Shown here one piece after another: positions 43,466 through 54,150 of a stretch of DNA of 64,000 nucleotides. A program made the position numbers and the translations under genes. Positions within the stretch are counted from its first letter, which is position 1, and the number at the start of each line of letters is the position of its first letter. The stretch is from NCBI GenBank assembly GCA_002786065.1, contig NHNY01000020.1, positions 248,001 through 312,000 of the forward strand, in the 5' to 3' direction. Origin of the DNA: Microcyclospora pomicola. Taxonomy: Eukaryota > Ascomycota > Dothideomycetes > Capnodiales. The notes under the pieces were generated by a model. The model did no database searches. It was not told the origin of the DNA and worked only from the letters and a program-made list of their open reading frames with translations.

Positions 43466-44590
43466 TCAGCGGTGCCAGCCAGACCCGTGAGGTCGTGCCA
43501 GCGAGCGCAGACGGAAGCGAACGTCCGCCTGGCCCACGCCGAGTGGAGCATCATAATCGACGGTGAAGACCGAGACGGAGCTGAAACAGCCCGAGTTCAG
43601 GACAGTAGTCTCACCTGGAAGGCTGAAGTCGCCGTTGATGTACGTGTTGAGGCCGCCTTCGGGGACGAAGTTGGCATATCTGAAGAGCTTCGTGGTGGCA
43701 TTGTAGACAGCTTTGTCCGAGTCTGCTCCGCCGTTCAAACGGGTTTGGACGAATGGTGGGTTCACGCAAGAATCGTTGGTCAGGGAGGTGATAAGCGGGG
43801 TGTTGACGCTGATGCCATATCCTTGAGGAAGTAAGGGTTGGCCATGAGCGGTGTTCTTGGCGAGGGTGTTGACGAGCTTGACGGCGAGCTGGGCCTGGAT
43901 AGTTGCTGGGTCTGGGTACCCAGAGGCGGTGGTCTTGTTGATCCATTGGTAGCTACGCTGCTCCGAGTTACCTGCACAAATATCAGCATGCTTCGTCACG
44001 TCTGTGCTTACGGCTGACTTACCACCGGAGAACATGATGCCTGGGATCCCACGGCCCACGCTGCTGTATGTGTAGCCTGCAGTACCGCTCAGGGTGTAGA
44101 GGAAAGGACCCAAGTTGTTGCCAAAGTTGGGACCAGCTACAACAAGATCTATCTGGCTGAAGTTGGTGAAGGTGGGAACCACGTAGTCAATGCCAACGAA
44201 AGCACACGCAGCTGGCGTGCCATTGTAGTAGAAGACTTGGGAGTCTGGTTATGTTGTTAGCCGCGCTCAGGTCTGGAGTATTAAGAGATTGGGTTACACA
44301 CCAGTCGGATCGTTGCCAAAGGATGGTGCTCCAGCAGGGAGGATGCCATACTCTGAAGCAGTCACAAGAGAGCTGTTGGTTGTGAAGACCGATCGTCCAC
44401 CTTGACCAGACTCATTGTCTGCAGAAGCGACCAAGACGACGTTGTGTCCACTCTCCTTCAGCAGACGATAGGTCTCACGAACATTGGCCGATGCAAACCC
44501 ATCATCGTTCCCAAGCAGAATGTTGAGAGCGGAGGTCTGGGAAGTGAAAGCCAGGGCCGCGACAAGAGCAGAAGCCAAAGGGGAAAACAT
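43466..44590 (-). CDS. Secreted SurE-like acid phosphatase
   Basis: SurE-fold proteins are metal-dependent phosphatases acting on nucleotides or other phosphomonoesters; fungal members are often secreted acid phosphatases. Exons 44302-44590, 44023-44244 and 43466-43971, with introns of 57 and 51 bases, give 338 residues. The signal peptide is MFSPLASALVAALAFTSQTSA. The mature protein opens with NILLGNDDGFASANVRETY, which holds the metal-binding Asp-Asp pair, then LVASADNESGQGG (Ser/Asn ligands) and GPNFGNNLGPFLYTLSGT (the second Asn ligand and active-site loop). Several NxS/T sequons fit secretion. It follows a secreted acid protease on the same strand, which suggests a shared role in nutrient release, though co-regulation is not shown. 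Confidence 0.9.
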
Positions 44591-45058
44591 CTTGAGGAGG
44601 TTTTGCTTGGGCTGGTGGTGATAGGGACGAGTCGATTGAACCAGACTCACATTTAGCATTGAGCGTTCTTATGATCTCGCCTGTGGTACCTGTCTTGAGG
44701 ACCTGGACCATGACCCGCGAACGGCACATGTAAAGACGCCATTGGAGATGCTGGCCATTGATCGCCATCCGCCTCCCCACGTTGTAACAATGCAGCACGG
44801 CATCTCGATCTTGGCAGCAGGACGGCAGAAGTCTTAGAACGTTGGTGGCTGCTGTACCTCGCAGTTGACTTCGATCCTGGAGTGACGCCATAGAGCTGCA
44901 CCGCTCATAAAGCGACTGTAAACACGTACATTTACTGTATTTCATTGCCACCGTCGATAGACTACCTTACCTTACCATAACACACCGTTCCAGCAACGCT
45001 CGAAGCACTGAAGCCATATCGCTCGAATGCTAGACACCAAGTACATTGGACGTCCAGA
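44591..45058. other. Divergent upstream region of SurE and small PPxY gene
   Basis: These 468 bases separate two divergent starts. Overlapping TACCTTA words occur at 44963-44969 and 44968-44974, about 90 bases before the small gene. No gene is seen. Confidence 0.4.
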
Positions 45059-45445
45059 ATGGCTTCGACAAGCGCTAGAGCCCAAGACCAACCGCCCGAG
45101 TACTCGGCGCCGCTAGACCCGCGCTTGCGCCTGACCGACGATGAACGGCTTCAAGCCCTCAAAGAATGGGCAGCAGACAAGCAGTATGTCCGTCCAGGCG
45201 ATGGTGCTCTAGGCGCAGATGGTGTCGGCGGAATAGCAGCTCTGGCTCGGGGAGGCATGAGGACCGCCTATACCCCGTACAAGGGACAGCTTGCCCCGCC
45301 GTCATATTCGACCGTGACAGGTGAGAGCTCGGCGTGCAAAGAGAAAGAGCCCGGTCGTGTCCAGCGATGGCTTGAGAAGTGGCGCGGGAGCAAAGAAGGA
45401 AGACGGATGTCTGAAGTGCAGAGTCCAAGGGCGGCAACAGAATGA
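45059..45445 (+). CDS. Small protein with two PPxY motifs, function unknown
   Basis: An open frame of 128 residues starts at an ATG in a good context. It has no membrane segment or signal peptide. Two PPxY motifs are present, PPEY at residues 12-15 and PPSY at 80-83, each followed by Ser; such motifs bind WW domains, notably those of the Rsp5/NEDD4 ubiquitin ligase. A helix-forming stretch TDDERLQALKEWAADKQY lies between them, and a basic Trp-rich segment (VQRWLEKWRGSKEGRR) comes near the end. It could be a ligase adaptor or substrate, but that is inference. The predicted protein is coherent and lies in a gene-sized gap, so I think it is real. Confidence 0.6.
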   Translation: MASTSARAQDQPPEYSAPLDPRLRLTDDERLQALKEWAADKQYVRPGDGALGADGVGGIAALARGGMRTAYTPYKGQLAPPSYSTVTGESSACKEKEPGRVQRWLEKWRGSKEGRRMSEVQSPRAATE

Positions 45446-45721
45446 GAATTACGATGTAATGATAATGATTTACTTATATGGAATCATGGGACAATCTAGG
45501 GATCTTTGCCATACAGAGACGCTCAACAACAGTCTCAGCTGCAAATCCTACTCACGAGCATGGGTACATGTCTAAGACCTAGTGAAGCGAGAGGGACATA
45601 CTCTGTATATCTAGTCTGTTTCTCACTCTATGATCTCAAGATCACACAGCTCTCGAGTCCAGTCTTCCTTCTAACGACATCCCCTCATTCCACGTAGATC
45701 ATCACATCTTGATCGCATTCC

Positions 45722-46447
45722 TCATTCAAGAGACTTCAAGAACGCGGTATGGTGCATCTCGGCCACCTTCGCACCTCCCTGCAGCAACCCAATCGATTCC
45801 TTGAACAGTTCTGACTCGCGGAACTTCATATGGTGATCGATACTCTGCCAGCCGACGGCGAGCACGACGGCTTTCCCTTTGGTGCCGTCCTTGTCGAGCT
45901 CCTCATGCGTAGTCCCCAGCGTCGCATCGACGAAGCCGTCCACGTTCCCCTCGGCGACCTTGGTCACGAACTTGCGCGCGTTGTCGACGTCGTCCGACGA
46001 GGGTGCACCGTCGTAGTAGAACGTGGCGACCTCCGTCACCGGCGCGGCGAGGGTCTTGAGAGCGGCGCCGTGGGGCGTGAAGTCGACGTGGTGGATCTGT
46101 CCTTTGGCGCTGACGAGCGAGCCGAGATTCTTCATGACGCCGGGGTAGTCGGAGCTGGCGATGAAATTGTGGTGGTCCTGGATATCGTTCCACGCTGCGG
46201 AAGGCATGCGCGTCAGCTATGCTGTCTGATGTTCTGACACGAGGCGCACAAATTGGGGAGGCTTACTGACGGCCAGCTCGCAGTTCTGTGGGTTCTCCAC
46301 TTGCATGCCGAAGAAGACGTCTTGGAAGCCCTCCTGGCGCGCCAGCACGGCGAGGGTGTCCCTCATCGTTGCAGATGCTGCATTGTCCGGGTCACCGATC
46401 GCTGCTCCAGCGACCAGAGGGAAGATGGCAATCTCAGTGGTGGGCAT
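45722..46447 (-). CDS. Dimeric alpha/beta-barrel (ABM-like) protein with two tandem domains
   Basis: Two exons (46267-46447 and 45722-46194, 72-base intron, donor GTAAGC) give 217 residues. The N-terminal half reads EIAIFPLVAGAAIGDPDN, then DTLAVLARQEGFQDVFFGMQ, then TWNDIQDHHNFIASSDY; the second half has EVATFYYDG and the same closing strand pattern, VLAVGWQSIDHHMKFRESE. This W-x-x-I-x-x-H-H pattern in each half shows two copies of the ferredoxin-like antibiotic-biosynthesis-monooxygenase fold. Fungal members are uncharacterised; some act as small-molecule oxygenases or cyclases in secondary metabolism, others only bind ligands. No cofactor residues can be assigned. It is divergent from the aldolase-type gene at 46936. 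Confidence 0.75.
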
Positions 46448-46935
46448 GTTGGTTCAAGTAAGCGGGAGCGCGTTTGATACTGATGTGAAAAGAAGACGAT
46501 GTAGAAGAGTAATCGATCACTGTGTCATATATACCTTACGCCTACACTGCGGCCGAATGAACTGCTCGTCTGGCTCTTGTGAGCTGATAAATCAGATCTG
46601 TCAGGCGTTGATGATCCGGCGATTTATCGCATCACCACGACGTATGAAGGGGGACGCGACGGACCCCTCCTTCCGGAACCCATGAGCTCATGTGTGCCCC
46701 ACTAAGACGCAGGACAGCAGAGCGTCAGCGATGTGTACTAGAGGATGGCAGCTCACTGGTCGGGAACTTAAACAATGGAGAGTGAGGTGTAATGTCAAAT
46801 CATTCGCATAGTGAAACGACTGATCACAGAATCCGCTGAGCATTGGACTTCAGGGCCGGCGTAGCAACGGGGATGACCGCGCGATAAAGGCGACATCATC
46901 ATCACAATCTGGCAACTGCTAATCTAGTATACACG
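46448..46935. other. Divergent upstream region of ABM-like and aldolase-type genes
   Basis: These 488 bases lie between two divergent starts and may act as a shared promoter. No gene is seen. Confidence 0.4.
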
Positions 46936-47997
46936 ATGACTCCTCCAGAAGACCGTCAAGAGGCGCCTCAGGAGTCCTCAAGATCACCCGGTCAAGAGCT
47001 TTTGCGCACGCTCATCACGGCGAATCATATCCTGCACTATCATTCCATCGTGGATGCTTTTGGCCACATCTCCGTGCGGAACCCGCAGGATCCAAACACC
47101 TTCTTCCTGTCCCGGAGTCTAGCGCCAGCGCTCGTCACGAGTCGCGAAGATCTCGAAGAGTACCGCGTCTCCGATGCCAGTCCCGTTGTAGAGCGGGAAG
47201 GCAAGAAGGGCTACCTGGAACGCTTCATCCATAGTGAGATATACAAGATGTATACAGGAGTGAACAGCGTGGTGCATGCGCACAACGAAGCGGTGTTGCC
47301 ATTCAGTATCACTTCTGTACCGTTGCGGCCAGTGTTCCAGTACGTCCGCTCCATTCCTGATCTTCGAACACATTTAAGCAGAGTCGATCGGAAAGAGCTG
47401 CTAGTTCTCTCGTGCAGTCGCAGAAGCTGACATGGGAACCGTAGCATGGCCAGTGTGGTTGGTGGCTCGTGTCCAGTCTATGACATCTCCCTACACTACA
47501 AGGCGTCTGACACGTCTCATTCCATGCTCGTGAGCAATGAACATCTCGGGGCTGGGTTGGCGGCGGGTTTCAACCCACCAAGTCTGATGTCCAAGACCAC
47601 CAACCTCATCAAGAGCTTCGTCAAAGCACCTCAAGCACCATCTCCAGCCCTCCCACCGTCACCCGTGGTGTTGATGCGAGGCCACGGTTTCACCTGCATC
47701 GGCGAGAGCATCGAAGAAGCCGTCTATCGAGCAATCTTTACATGCACGAATGCACGCATTCAGACTACAGCAATGATGATGCAAGGCTCGTATAATGTTG
47801 GTCTCGTGGCGGAGAGATTCGGCACTGGTCCGAACAACACTGGTCCCGCGAAGCAGGAAAGCATCAAACATCTGAGCGATCGAGAAGTTGAAGACGCCTG
47901 GAGCTTGAAGTCGAATTTTGCTGAACGGCCGTGGCAGCTCTGGTGCGCTGAGGTCGCTAGCTCTCAGCTGTATCGTAATACTCTGAACCCATCATAA
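46936..47997 (+). CDS. Class II aldolase/adducin-domain protein
   Basis: This 318-residue protein has the fold of zinc-dependent class II aldolases such as L-fuculose-phosphate aldolase. Exons 46936-47339 and 47445-47997 flank a 105-base intron (donor GTACGT); the join gives LRPVFHMASVVGGSCPVYD, a family motif. Candidate metal ligands are H114 and H116 in VVHAHNEAVLPF and the His of MRGHGFTCIG; E101 in HSEIYKMY occupies the catalytic acid position. Residues 21-60 (TANHILHYHSIVDAFGHISVR) form the usual first helices and phosphate or substrate loop. Fungal relatives act in sugar-acid or ketone-aldehyde metabolism, some in secondary metabolism. The substrate is unknown. Its stop codon is only 43 bases from that of the convergent Zn2Cys6 gene. 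Confidence 0.88.
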
Positions 47998-48040
47998 GAT
48001 GCATGATTTCTCAAGCTTCAAGAAAGTATTTACTCGTTGT

Positions 48041-50712
48041 TCACTGTCTCTGATATTGAGTGGGATTGAACGGTTGGCGCTTCTTCTCGATGGTCTGCCC
48101 ATAGAAGTTCTGGGGCGCTGAACCGAAGTCCATGCTCGCCAGATCCTGTACTGACGGGATGGTTATGCCATTATTGTTAGCCACATACGACTGGGCTGGG
48201 TTGCGGTTCGTCGCATTTGTAGGCGTGTTGAAGCCACCGGTGAAGGCGGCGATGTCAAAATCCGGGATGTTGAGGTCGCCAGTATTCTGCTCAATCGGGA
48301 AGTATCTATCCCATTCGGCCTGGAGAAGAGCATCAGCAAAGAAACGGTGGTGAAAGAAAGTTGTCTATATAGCTGACTCACCCAATCGATGTCCTCCATC
48401 GCCATGACGGTATCACTTTCAGCAGGCATGCTGCCTTGTCTGTCGCTTCCTACAGACTCCACCGCTACTACTGGAGGTGGACTGAAACTACTCTGGGTCC
48501 CGGAGTAGTCTGCGTTGCTCGACGACGCCTTGGGAGGCTTCGAGATCGCATTAATCATCTCCACGGCTGCTTTTGTGTTGCTGTCCCGAACAATCGACGA
48601 CTTGTTGAGCGAGCTAACACGCTCTTCCATCTGTGTTGTTGATCGAAGTTTTCGCATCTGGTGATACACTTCCATCCGATCACGGAGATCTGTGATTACG
48701 AGCTCGGCTTTCTGTTTCGGTGATAAATGTGCAGGGATATCAAAAATATAATCCAGACACTTCCATATTCGAGGAGCATCTTTCCTCATCGGGAATGCAT
48801 AAACCTCCACCATCATCAGTAAGGCGGAGTGGTACTGATTAAATGCACCTTTGTACCATGCCCAAGGTGCAAGCTCGTGCTTTGTCTCCAGACAGATCGC
48901 GTTCTCCATTTGCTCTAGTCCAGACTCGATGAGGATTTGCCGTAGGCGATCGGGCATGCGAGTAGTGGTACTAAAGAGATATCGATGTAGAACCTGAATG
49001 AAGCAACCGAAGATACCGAGAGCCATGACATGCCGAGCAAAGGTGTGGAAAGGTATAGTCGGGTCGAACATGGGCAGGAATTGTGATTCGATGGCTTGCC
49101 GAGTCTTCTGAATCTTTACGAGAACCGACGTGAGAGACTTCTTCTTCCTGTCCACCTGCACCACATCATACCATAACCCTCGGCGCAGGTCCATACACTC
49201 GGCACGAATCCGCATGAGCGTCATATCCGTCCAACGTGGCGAGTCTCGCGTCGGAGGGTTATTCTGGTCCAGTAAGTCCACGTCATCAACGTTGAGCGGG
49301 AATAGGGTATCGTAGTCATCCTTACGGATCTGCGGACGAGGGCCCGTCGCTTCGCAAGTGCGCATGTCTAGAAAGCAGAGTTGGTGCCAGATCATGCGGC
49401 GAACATGAGTCTCTACTGGTGCCATGCCGTAATGTGAACCATCCCGATGCAAGCCCATGCATTCCGCAAGACGGATGGCAGTGCCTACCAGCGCCGAGTG
49501 AGCACGAGAGACCTCTGCTCTGACAAGCGGGATTAGGTACATGACAAATGCCTGCATGGTATCGACTTTGGTGGTGCGTAAGAAGTTTGCCTTAGCTAAA
49601 GCCATCTCGCTACCACTGCGCAGGCTGTCTATCAATGAGGCCTTAGACGTGCCGAATTGTCGCGTGACCAGCACATCGTCCATACTCACAGCTGCGGAGA
49701 ACATTGCAGCGAAAATGATTGCTTGCATTGAAGGCGTCGGCTCACTGCCTGTGGCGATACTGCCCCAGAACAGTGTATACTGCGCCTCAAGCGTCGGCCG
49801 ATGCACAATCCGTGCAACATAATGGACAGCATTGAAATACTGCGCGATCAATTGGTCCGCTGCGTTTTTACTAGGTAGATAATCCAGCAAGGTAGTATTA
49901 ACGTTCGTTCCCGGAAAGAAAAAGCTGGCAGCCGGTGCGATGTAGTCGGGACCAGGTCCGATGTAACTCTTGGGTGAAGCTTGAATCTTTGCTTGTTCGT
50001 TTCTGCTGTCTCGGGAGTTCGAAGGCATCGATCCAGAATTGAGCCCTGTTACATCCTTCAAGGTGTCGTTTAGTTCATCGACGAGTTTCGGCCTGATCCA
50101 TCCTCCAACGCGTTCCGAGATGCGCATTTTGCCCATCTGGACTCCCAGATCCATCAGCTCATCGTCACCGCCATCCTCGTAGACATTGTCGAGTGCTGCC
50201 AGCGGCGTTGGCTCGAGCGTTTCTTCGTCCTCGGCTGCCAGGCCACCATCGTCATCGTCGTCAGGAGAGACATGAGTGTGACTGGCCTCGTTCGAGTTGG
50301 TCGGCATGGTCACATGAGCACCACCGGGATGCACTTTCGCAGTTTTGCTGATCACTTCGCGTTCCAGGTTCTTCTCTAGCGCCCCCATTTTCTCCTTGAT
50401 ATCCGCGAGTTTCTGTTGACTCTGCGGATCCAGGGCTGGCGCCAGATACAAGCAATCCCGCTTGAACCGCACGCAATTCGTACATGGCGCTTGCTTGTCG
50501 CATTTCAGCTTTCTGCGACGACATTCCAAACATGACGTGATGATCCGGTTCCTTCTGCGAATCCGGACGTGCAGGTTCTTCTGCTGGTTGTTCGTGTCCG
50601 TGGTGGAGTCGCGGAAGGCAGAAAGATTAGGTTGGCCTTCGTTTGACGATCTTCGAGGACTTTGCCCTGGATTAGACCCCGGCGACGCCTGGTACATCCA
50701 CGAATCGGCCAT
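48041..50712 (-). CDS. Zn2Cys6 fungal transcription factor
   Basis: A nuclear regulator of 869 residues is encoded in two exons, 48382-50712 and 48041-48319, with a 62-base intron (donor GTGAGT). I start at MADSWMYQASPG; the frame upstream is probably 5' leader. The binuclear zinc cluster lies at about residues 61-87 with six cysteines (61, 64, 71, 77, 80, 87) in CLECRRRKLKCDKQAPCTNC, followed by a short coiled coil (LADIKEKMGALEKNLERE) for dimerisation. The fungal-specific middle homology region lies in the centre, with AIRLAECMGLHRDGSHYGM and HVRRMIWHQLCFLD. The C-terminal exon is Asn/Thr-rich and may be an activation tail. Its target genes may include the adjacent aldolase and ABM-like genes, which is inference from position only. 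Confidence 0.92.
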
Positions 50713-51298
50713 TCTGGTGAGATACAGTGTACATGCCAGGTCAGGCGCACAGAAGTGGTGGTGGATGTCCTTACGGCCGAGAAGGCGTTGCGGCGGTCTC
50801 TTCACGACACCTTGCTAGTCGCGAGACCGACTGTACAATGTATGTTATGATCCTAGATTGGGTCGTTCTTGTCAGAAAGATGATACAACTCCACCACTGT
50901 GTGAAAAGTGATCATCAGACGGAAGGACTGACTGCACGAAGGCTGGAACGCGTGACACGGGCGAATCTCAGGCCGCTTTTCGGTTGTTCCGGTTCGTGCG
51001 CGGAAAGCCGTATCCGGTGGGATTCTTGATATGAGACGAGCCGTTCTCTGCATAACAATTATTCCAGCCGGGACGTCGTATTCTTTCTTGGCGATATTAA
51101 TCCTGAAGTTGACAATGGTGAATGAGAAGAAAGTGGAAAGGGTGCTCTTTGGCGGCCGGCAAGAAGGAGTAAAACGGCGACCTACGCAGTGGACGGATAC
51201 ACGAACACACACATAAGCGCTCGATACAATATTGTTTGCATGCTGAAATACTATGTACATTTCCATCGTATTACACATGACAGTTCTGCGATAATCTA
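50713..51298. other. Intergenic upstream of the Zn2Cys6 gene
   Basis: These 586 bases hold the regulator's promoter and the Oct1 3' end. No coding signal is recognised. Confidence 0.4.
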
Positions 51299-53737
51299 TC
51301 AATCGTGAAGTCCCCAACTTCCAATCTCTTCCATGGCAGCATTGCCACCTTCTGCAAGAACACCAGTTTTGTCTTGCAAAACACCAGCCAAACATTGCCA
51401 TCCATCCTTGGCACCTCCATGTCTCAATAGCTCTTCGCGGAATAAGTGTCCAGCCGCAGGATCTAGAATGCCACCGGGCGACTTTTCAAAGACCTCTCGC
51501 CAGATCTTGTTAGCCAGCACGCGATCGAAAAGATAAGAATAGTAGGTCGCCCCGTATCCGACGATATGTCCGAAATACCCATGACTACTCGTTCCAGGGG
51601 GTTCACGTACGGAAGAGTACCTGTCGTGTACATCATGCCAAATTTGTGTGCTCGCAGCGCCTGTGCTGTGTTGTGGCCAGGTCAGAGGTTGGGAAGAGTG
51701 GCAACGCTGATCAAACACGCAATGAAGGATTGTGTGCTCAATCTCATGACCTTGCCGGCAGCGATCTGCAGAAATCTGGTTCGAGACCAGAGACGGGTCC
51801 AGAGGCGCATCAGTCTCCCAATGGCGAGCATACAATGCAAGTACTTCTGGAGCAGAAGCGAACCTCTCCATGAAAATGCTAGGTAGTTCAGCGAGATCTG
51901 TTACAACACGTGTACCACTAACATTCTGGAAAGTGGTGCGTGCACAGATCGAATGAACGGCATGTCCCATCTCGTGCCAAAGGGTGGTGACCTCGTGGAA
52001 ATTGAGCAACGCAGGTCGCGATCGGCCGTGGTATCCGGTGGAAGGTACTGCGTAGTCGCAAATGACTCCAATGATTGGTACTTGATATAATGCTCCACCG
52101 TCTCGAGCATTGTGATATGTTGCATGACCATCGTTCACCGCTTGTCGGGCTGTTGCGAAAGGTGAATTGGTTTGCGATGCAATGGCTGCCGCCTCCTCAA
52201 CTTCCTCTTCACTGATCCGTCTTGAACACCGCAGAGTGTAATGAGCTGGGTTGGGGCTTTTGCCAGCACGCTGGAAGAAGTCGCAATACATAGTGGCAAT
52301 GTGGCCTTCGTCGTCATCAACGACATCTAAGCGACGCACATCCGGATTTCCAGTCTCTCCTGGCAACGTCTCGCGAGGCACTAACCGTATGCCGTAGAGT
52401 CTATGCATGACCCTAGATATGCCTTGCATGACCGTTCCGAGTGAGAAGTAAGCACTGAGGTAATCGGCTGACCGCGCTTTGGAGCGCATCGACGATTTCT
52501 TTTTGGCAGCATAGAAGTCACGATCCCATGCATGCAGTTCAGCTTGCGATTCACCTGATCGCCTAGCAATTTTCTTAAGCTCCAAAAGCTCGTGCACCTC
52601 ACCCTGAGCTCGAGGTGCATTTGCATCCGCGACCGCGTCCAAGAATGTGTTGACTGCTTCAGGCGAACCAGCCATCTTGTCCTCCAGCGTCATATGGGCA
52701 AAACTGGCGAATCCTGACAGCTGTGCAAGCTCCGCTCTGTGTTTCAGCATCTGATCCAAACGCTGCAAATTTGCTGGGTCTGAAGTCTTGTTCGCCATAT
52801 AAATCTCGCGTCTCGATTCCTCGTCTTCCACGCTGCCCAAGGCCATGCTTGCGGGAATGCCGACAGTTGGTAAGGTGACAGTACCGAATCTCGTCAATCT
52901 ACGCACGAATGTAGGATCCATACCCTTGAGTCTGCTACTCGAAAACCTGATCTCCATTTCTTGAGGTGACATGCGGTCTTGAAAATCGTTCCCAAGCTGC
53001 GCAATCTCATTCGAAAGATTCACAAATGCGTACCGCTCAGCATCTCCGAAATCAATGGCTGATCTGGAAAAATCCTTGAGAAGCAGATGTGCGACCTTCT
53101 TCTCCTGCTCAGACCAAGACTCGTAAGCTTCTGGTGTTGCTATTGCAAGTTTCAGTTGACTGTTTAGGCCGGTCGTAGTGTTGAGGACATTCATATACTC
53201 GTACATGAGCGACCAAGCCTCCGATGCTCCGGCTTGGACCTTTGCATCTGGATGAACCAGACGCACAAAGTCACTTATATCAATCACACGACACAGCAAG
53301 TCACTGAGGCGATCAAGATCGCGGACGATCCTCTTCATCCCTTCGGTATCCTTGTAGCTCAAGATCGCTGCGACAATCTTCTGGCATTTGCGCAATGTAA
53401 CATTTGCATATTCCAAGAAGCCTTCAGGCCTTGCGAGGTATGGGTTCTGGAAGAGACCCACGCTTTTGCTGCCATGATTATGTTGCGCTTTCGCTGAGAA
53501 TTCTTTCCAGAACTTGGGCGAGTCGAACATCTGCCGTAGAGAATCGTCATCGTGGGCTGCGCTTGGTGATGCCTTGCTTATAGGATGGAGCCTCTCTGCA
53601 GGTATGGCCGCAGCTGCAACGCCTTTGGCATTGCTCGAAATGGTCAGAGTCCGTCTTGCAGCTCGCTGTCGCTGCTGCTGTATTTGGCGCAAACATTTTG
53701 AGCACGTCCACGCCTCGGACGATAGCTTCTTGAACAT
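51299..53737 (-). CDS. OCT1: Mitochondrial intermediate peptidase Oct1 (M3 metallopeptidase)
   Basis: Oct1 removes an octapeptide from many imported mitochondrial proteins after the main processing peptidase has cut. I start at the ATG at 53735-53737 (MFKKLSSEAWTCSKCLRQ), which opens a basic presequence with RQRAARRTLTISS; the open frame extends 47 codons further but that part looks like leader. The protein has 812 residues and no intron. The zinc site is H588-E589-M-G-H592 in TTLWHEMGHAVHS, with the downstream Glu about 25 residues later in the metal-binding helix. The C-terminal PGTSSHGYFGHIVGYGATYYSYLFDR is the conserved substrate-side segment of M3 peptidases (quoted in part). Length fits the family, at about 770-800 residues. 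Confidence 0.93.
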   Translation of the reverse strand: MFKKLSSEAWTCSKCLRQIQQQRQRAARRTLTISSNAKGVAAAAIPAERLHPISKASPSAAHDDDSLRQMFDSPKFWKEFSAKAQHNHGSKSVGLFQNPYLARPEGFLEYANVTLRKCQKIVAAILSYKDTEGMKRIVRDLDRLSDLLCRVIDISDFVRLVHPDAKVQAGASEAWSLMYEYMNVLNTTTGLNSQLKLAIATPEAYESWSEQEKKVAHLLLKDFSRSAIDFGDAERYAFVNLSNEIAQLGNDFQDRMSPQEMEIRFSSSRLKGMDPTFVRRLTRFGTVTLPTVGIPASMALGSVEDEESRREIYMANKTSDPANLQRLDQMLKHRAELAQLSGFASFAHMTLEDKMAGSPEAVNTFLDAVADANAPRAQGEVHELLELKKIARRSGESQAELHAWDRDFYAAKKKSSMRSKARSADYLSAYFSLGTVMQGISRVMHRLYGIRLVPRETLPGETGNPDVRRLDVVDDDEGHIATMYCDFFQRAGKSPNPAHYTLRCSRRISEEEVEEAAAIASQTNSPFATARQAVNDGHATYHNARDGGALYQVPIIGVICDYAVPSTGYHGRSRPALLNFHEVTTLWHEMGHAVHSICARTTFQNVSGTRVVTDLAELPSIFMERFASAPEVLALYARHWETDAPLDPSLVSNQISADRCRQGHEIEHTILHCVFDQRCHSSQPLTWPQHSTGAASTQIWHDVHDRYSSVREPPGTSSHGYFGHIVGYGATYYSYLFDRVLANKIWREVFEKSPGGILDPAAGHLFREELLRHGGAKDGWQCLAGVLQDKTGVLAEGGNAAMEEIGSWGLHD

Positions 53738-54150
53738 GGAGGACGAGTGTGATCGGGATGGAGAGCTGCCTCTTACAAAATGCTCCTCAGCATGCTTGTC
53801 AATTCCGGGGCCAAAAGTCTTCGCCCGCCATACTTCGTAGAGTGTCTGACCGACAGCCAAGACAATCTTGAACCTCACTTATCGCCATTTCGACATTAGC
53901 TAGGATCAGTCCTATAAGCTGGTGAGTAAGCCGCCAATCAAGAGTCCTGTAAGGCACTGGAGACTTTCCAGATCTGCAGGGTAATGTGCGTGTGAACATA
54001 GATGTGAATTGACATCGCCGCCGAAGAAATATGACCCGATGCTGTAGTTCCGGCCCTTGCCGGGATCCGGAGCCGCAAACCAACTTCGACCTCCAGCAAG
54101 CTCCCAGTAGGTGAGAAATACATTGCCATTGACCATTGTGTTCTGGGCGC
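53738..54150. promoter_or_regulatory. Bidirectional promoter between OCT1 and the Mic26/27 gene
   Basis: These 413 bases separate the starts of two divergent mitochondrial genes. A CCAATCA box lies at 53934-53940, close to the middle. CCAAT-binding complex control of both genes is a reasonable inference but unproven. Confidence 0.45.
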
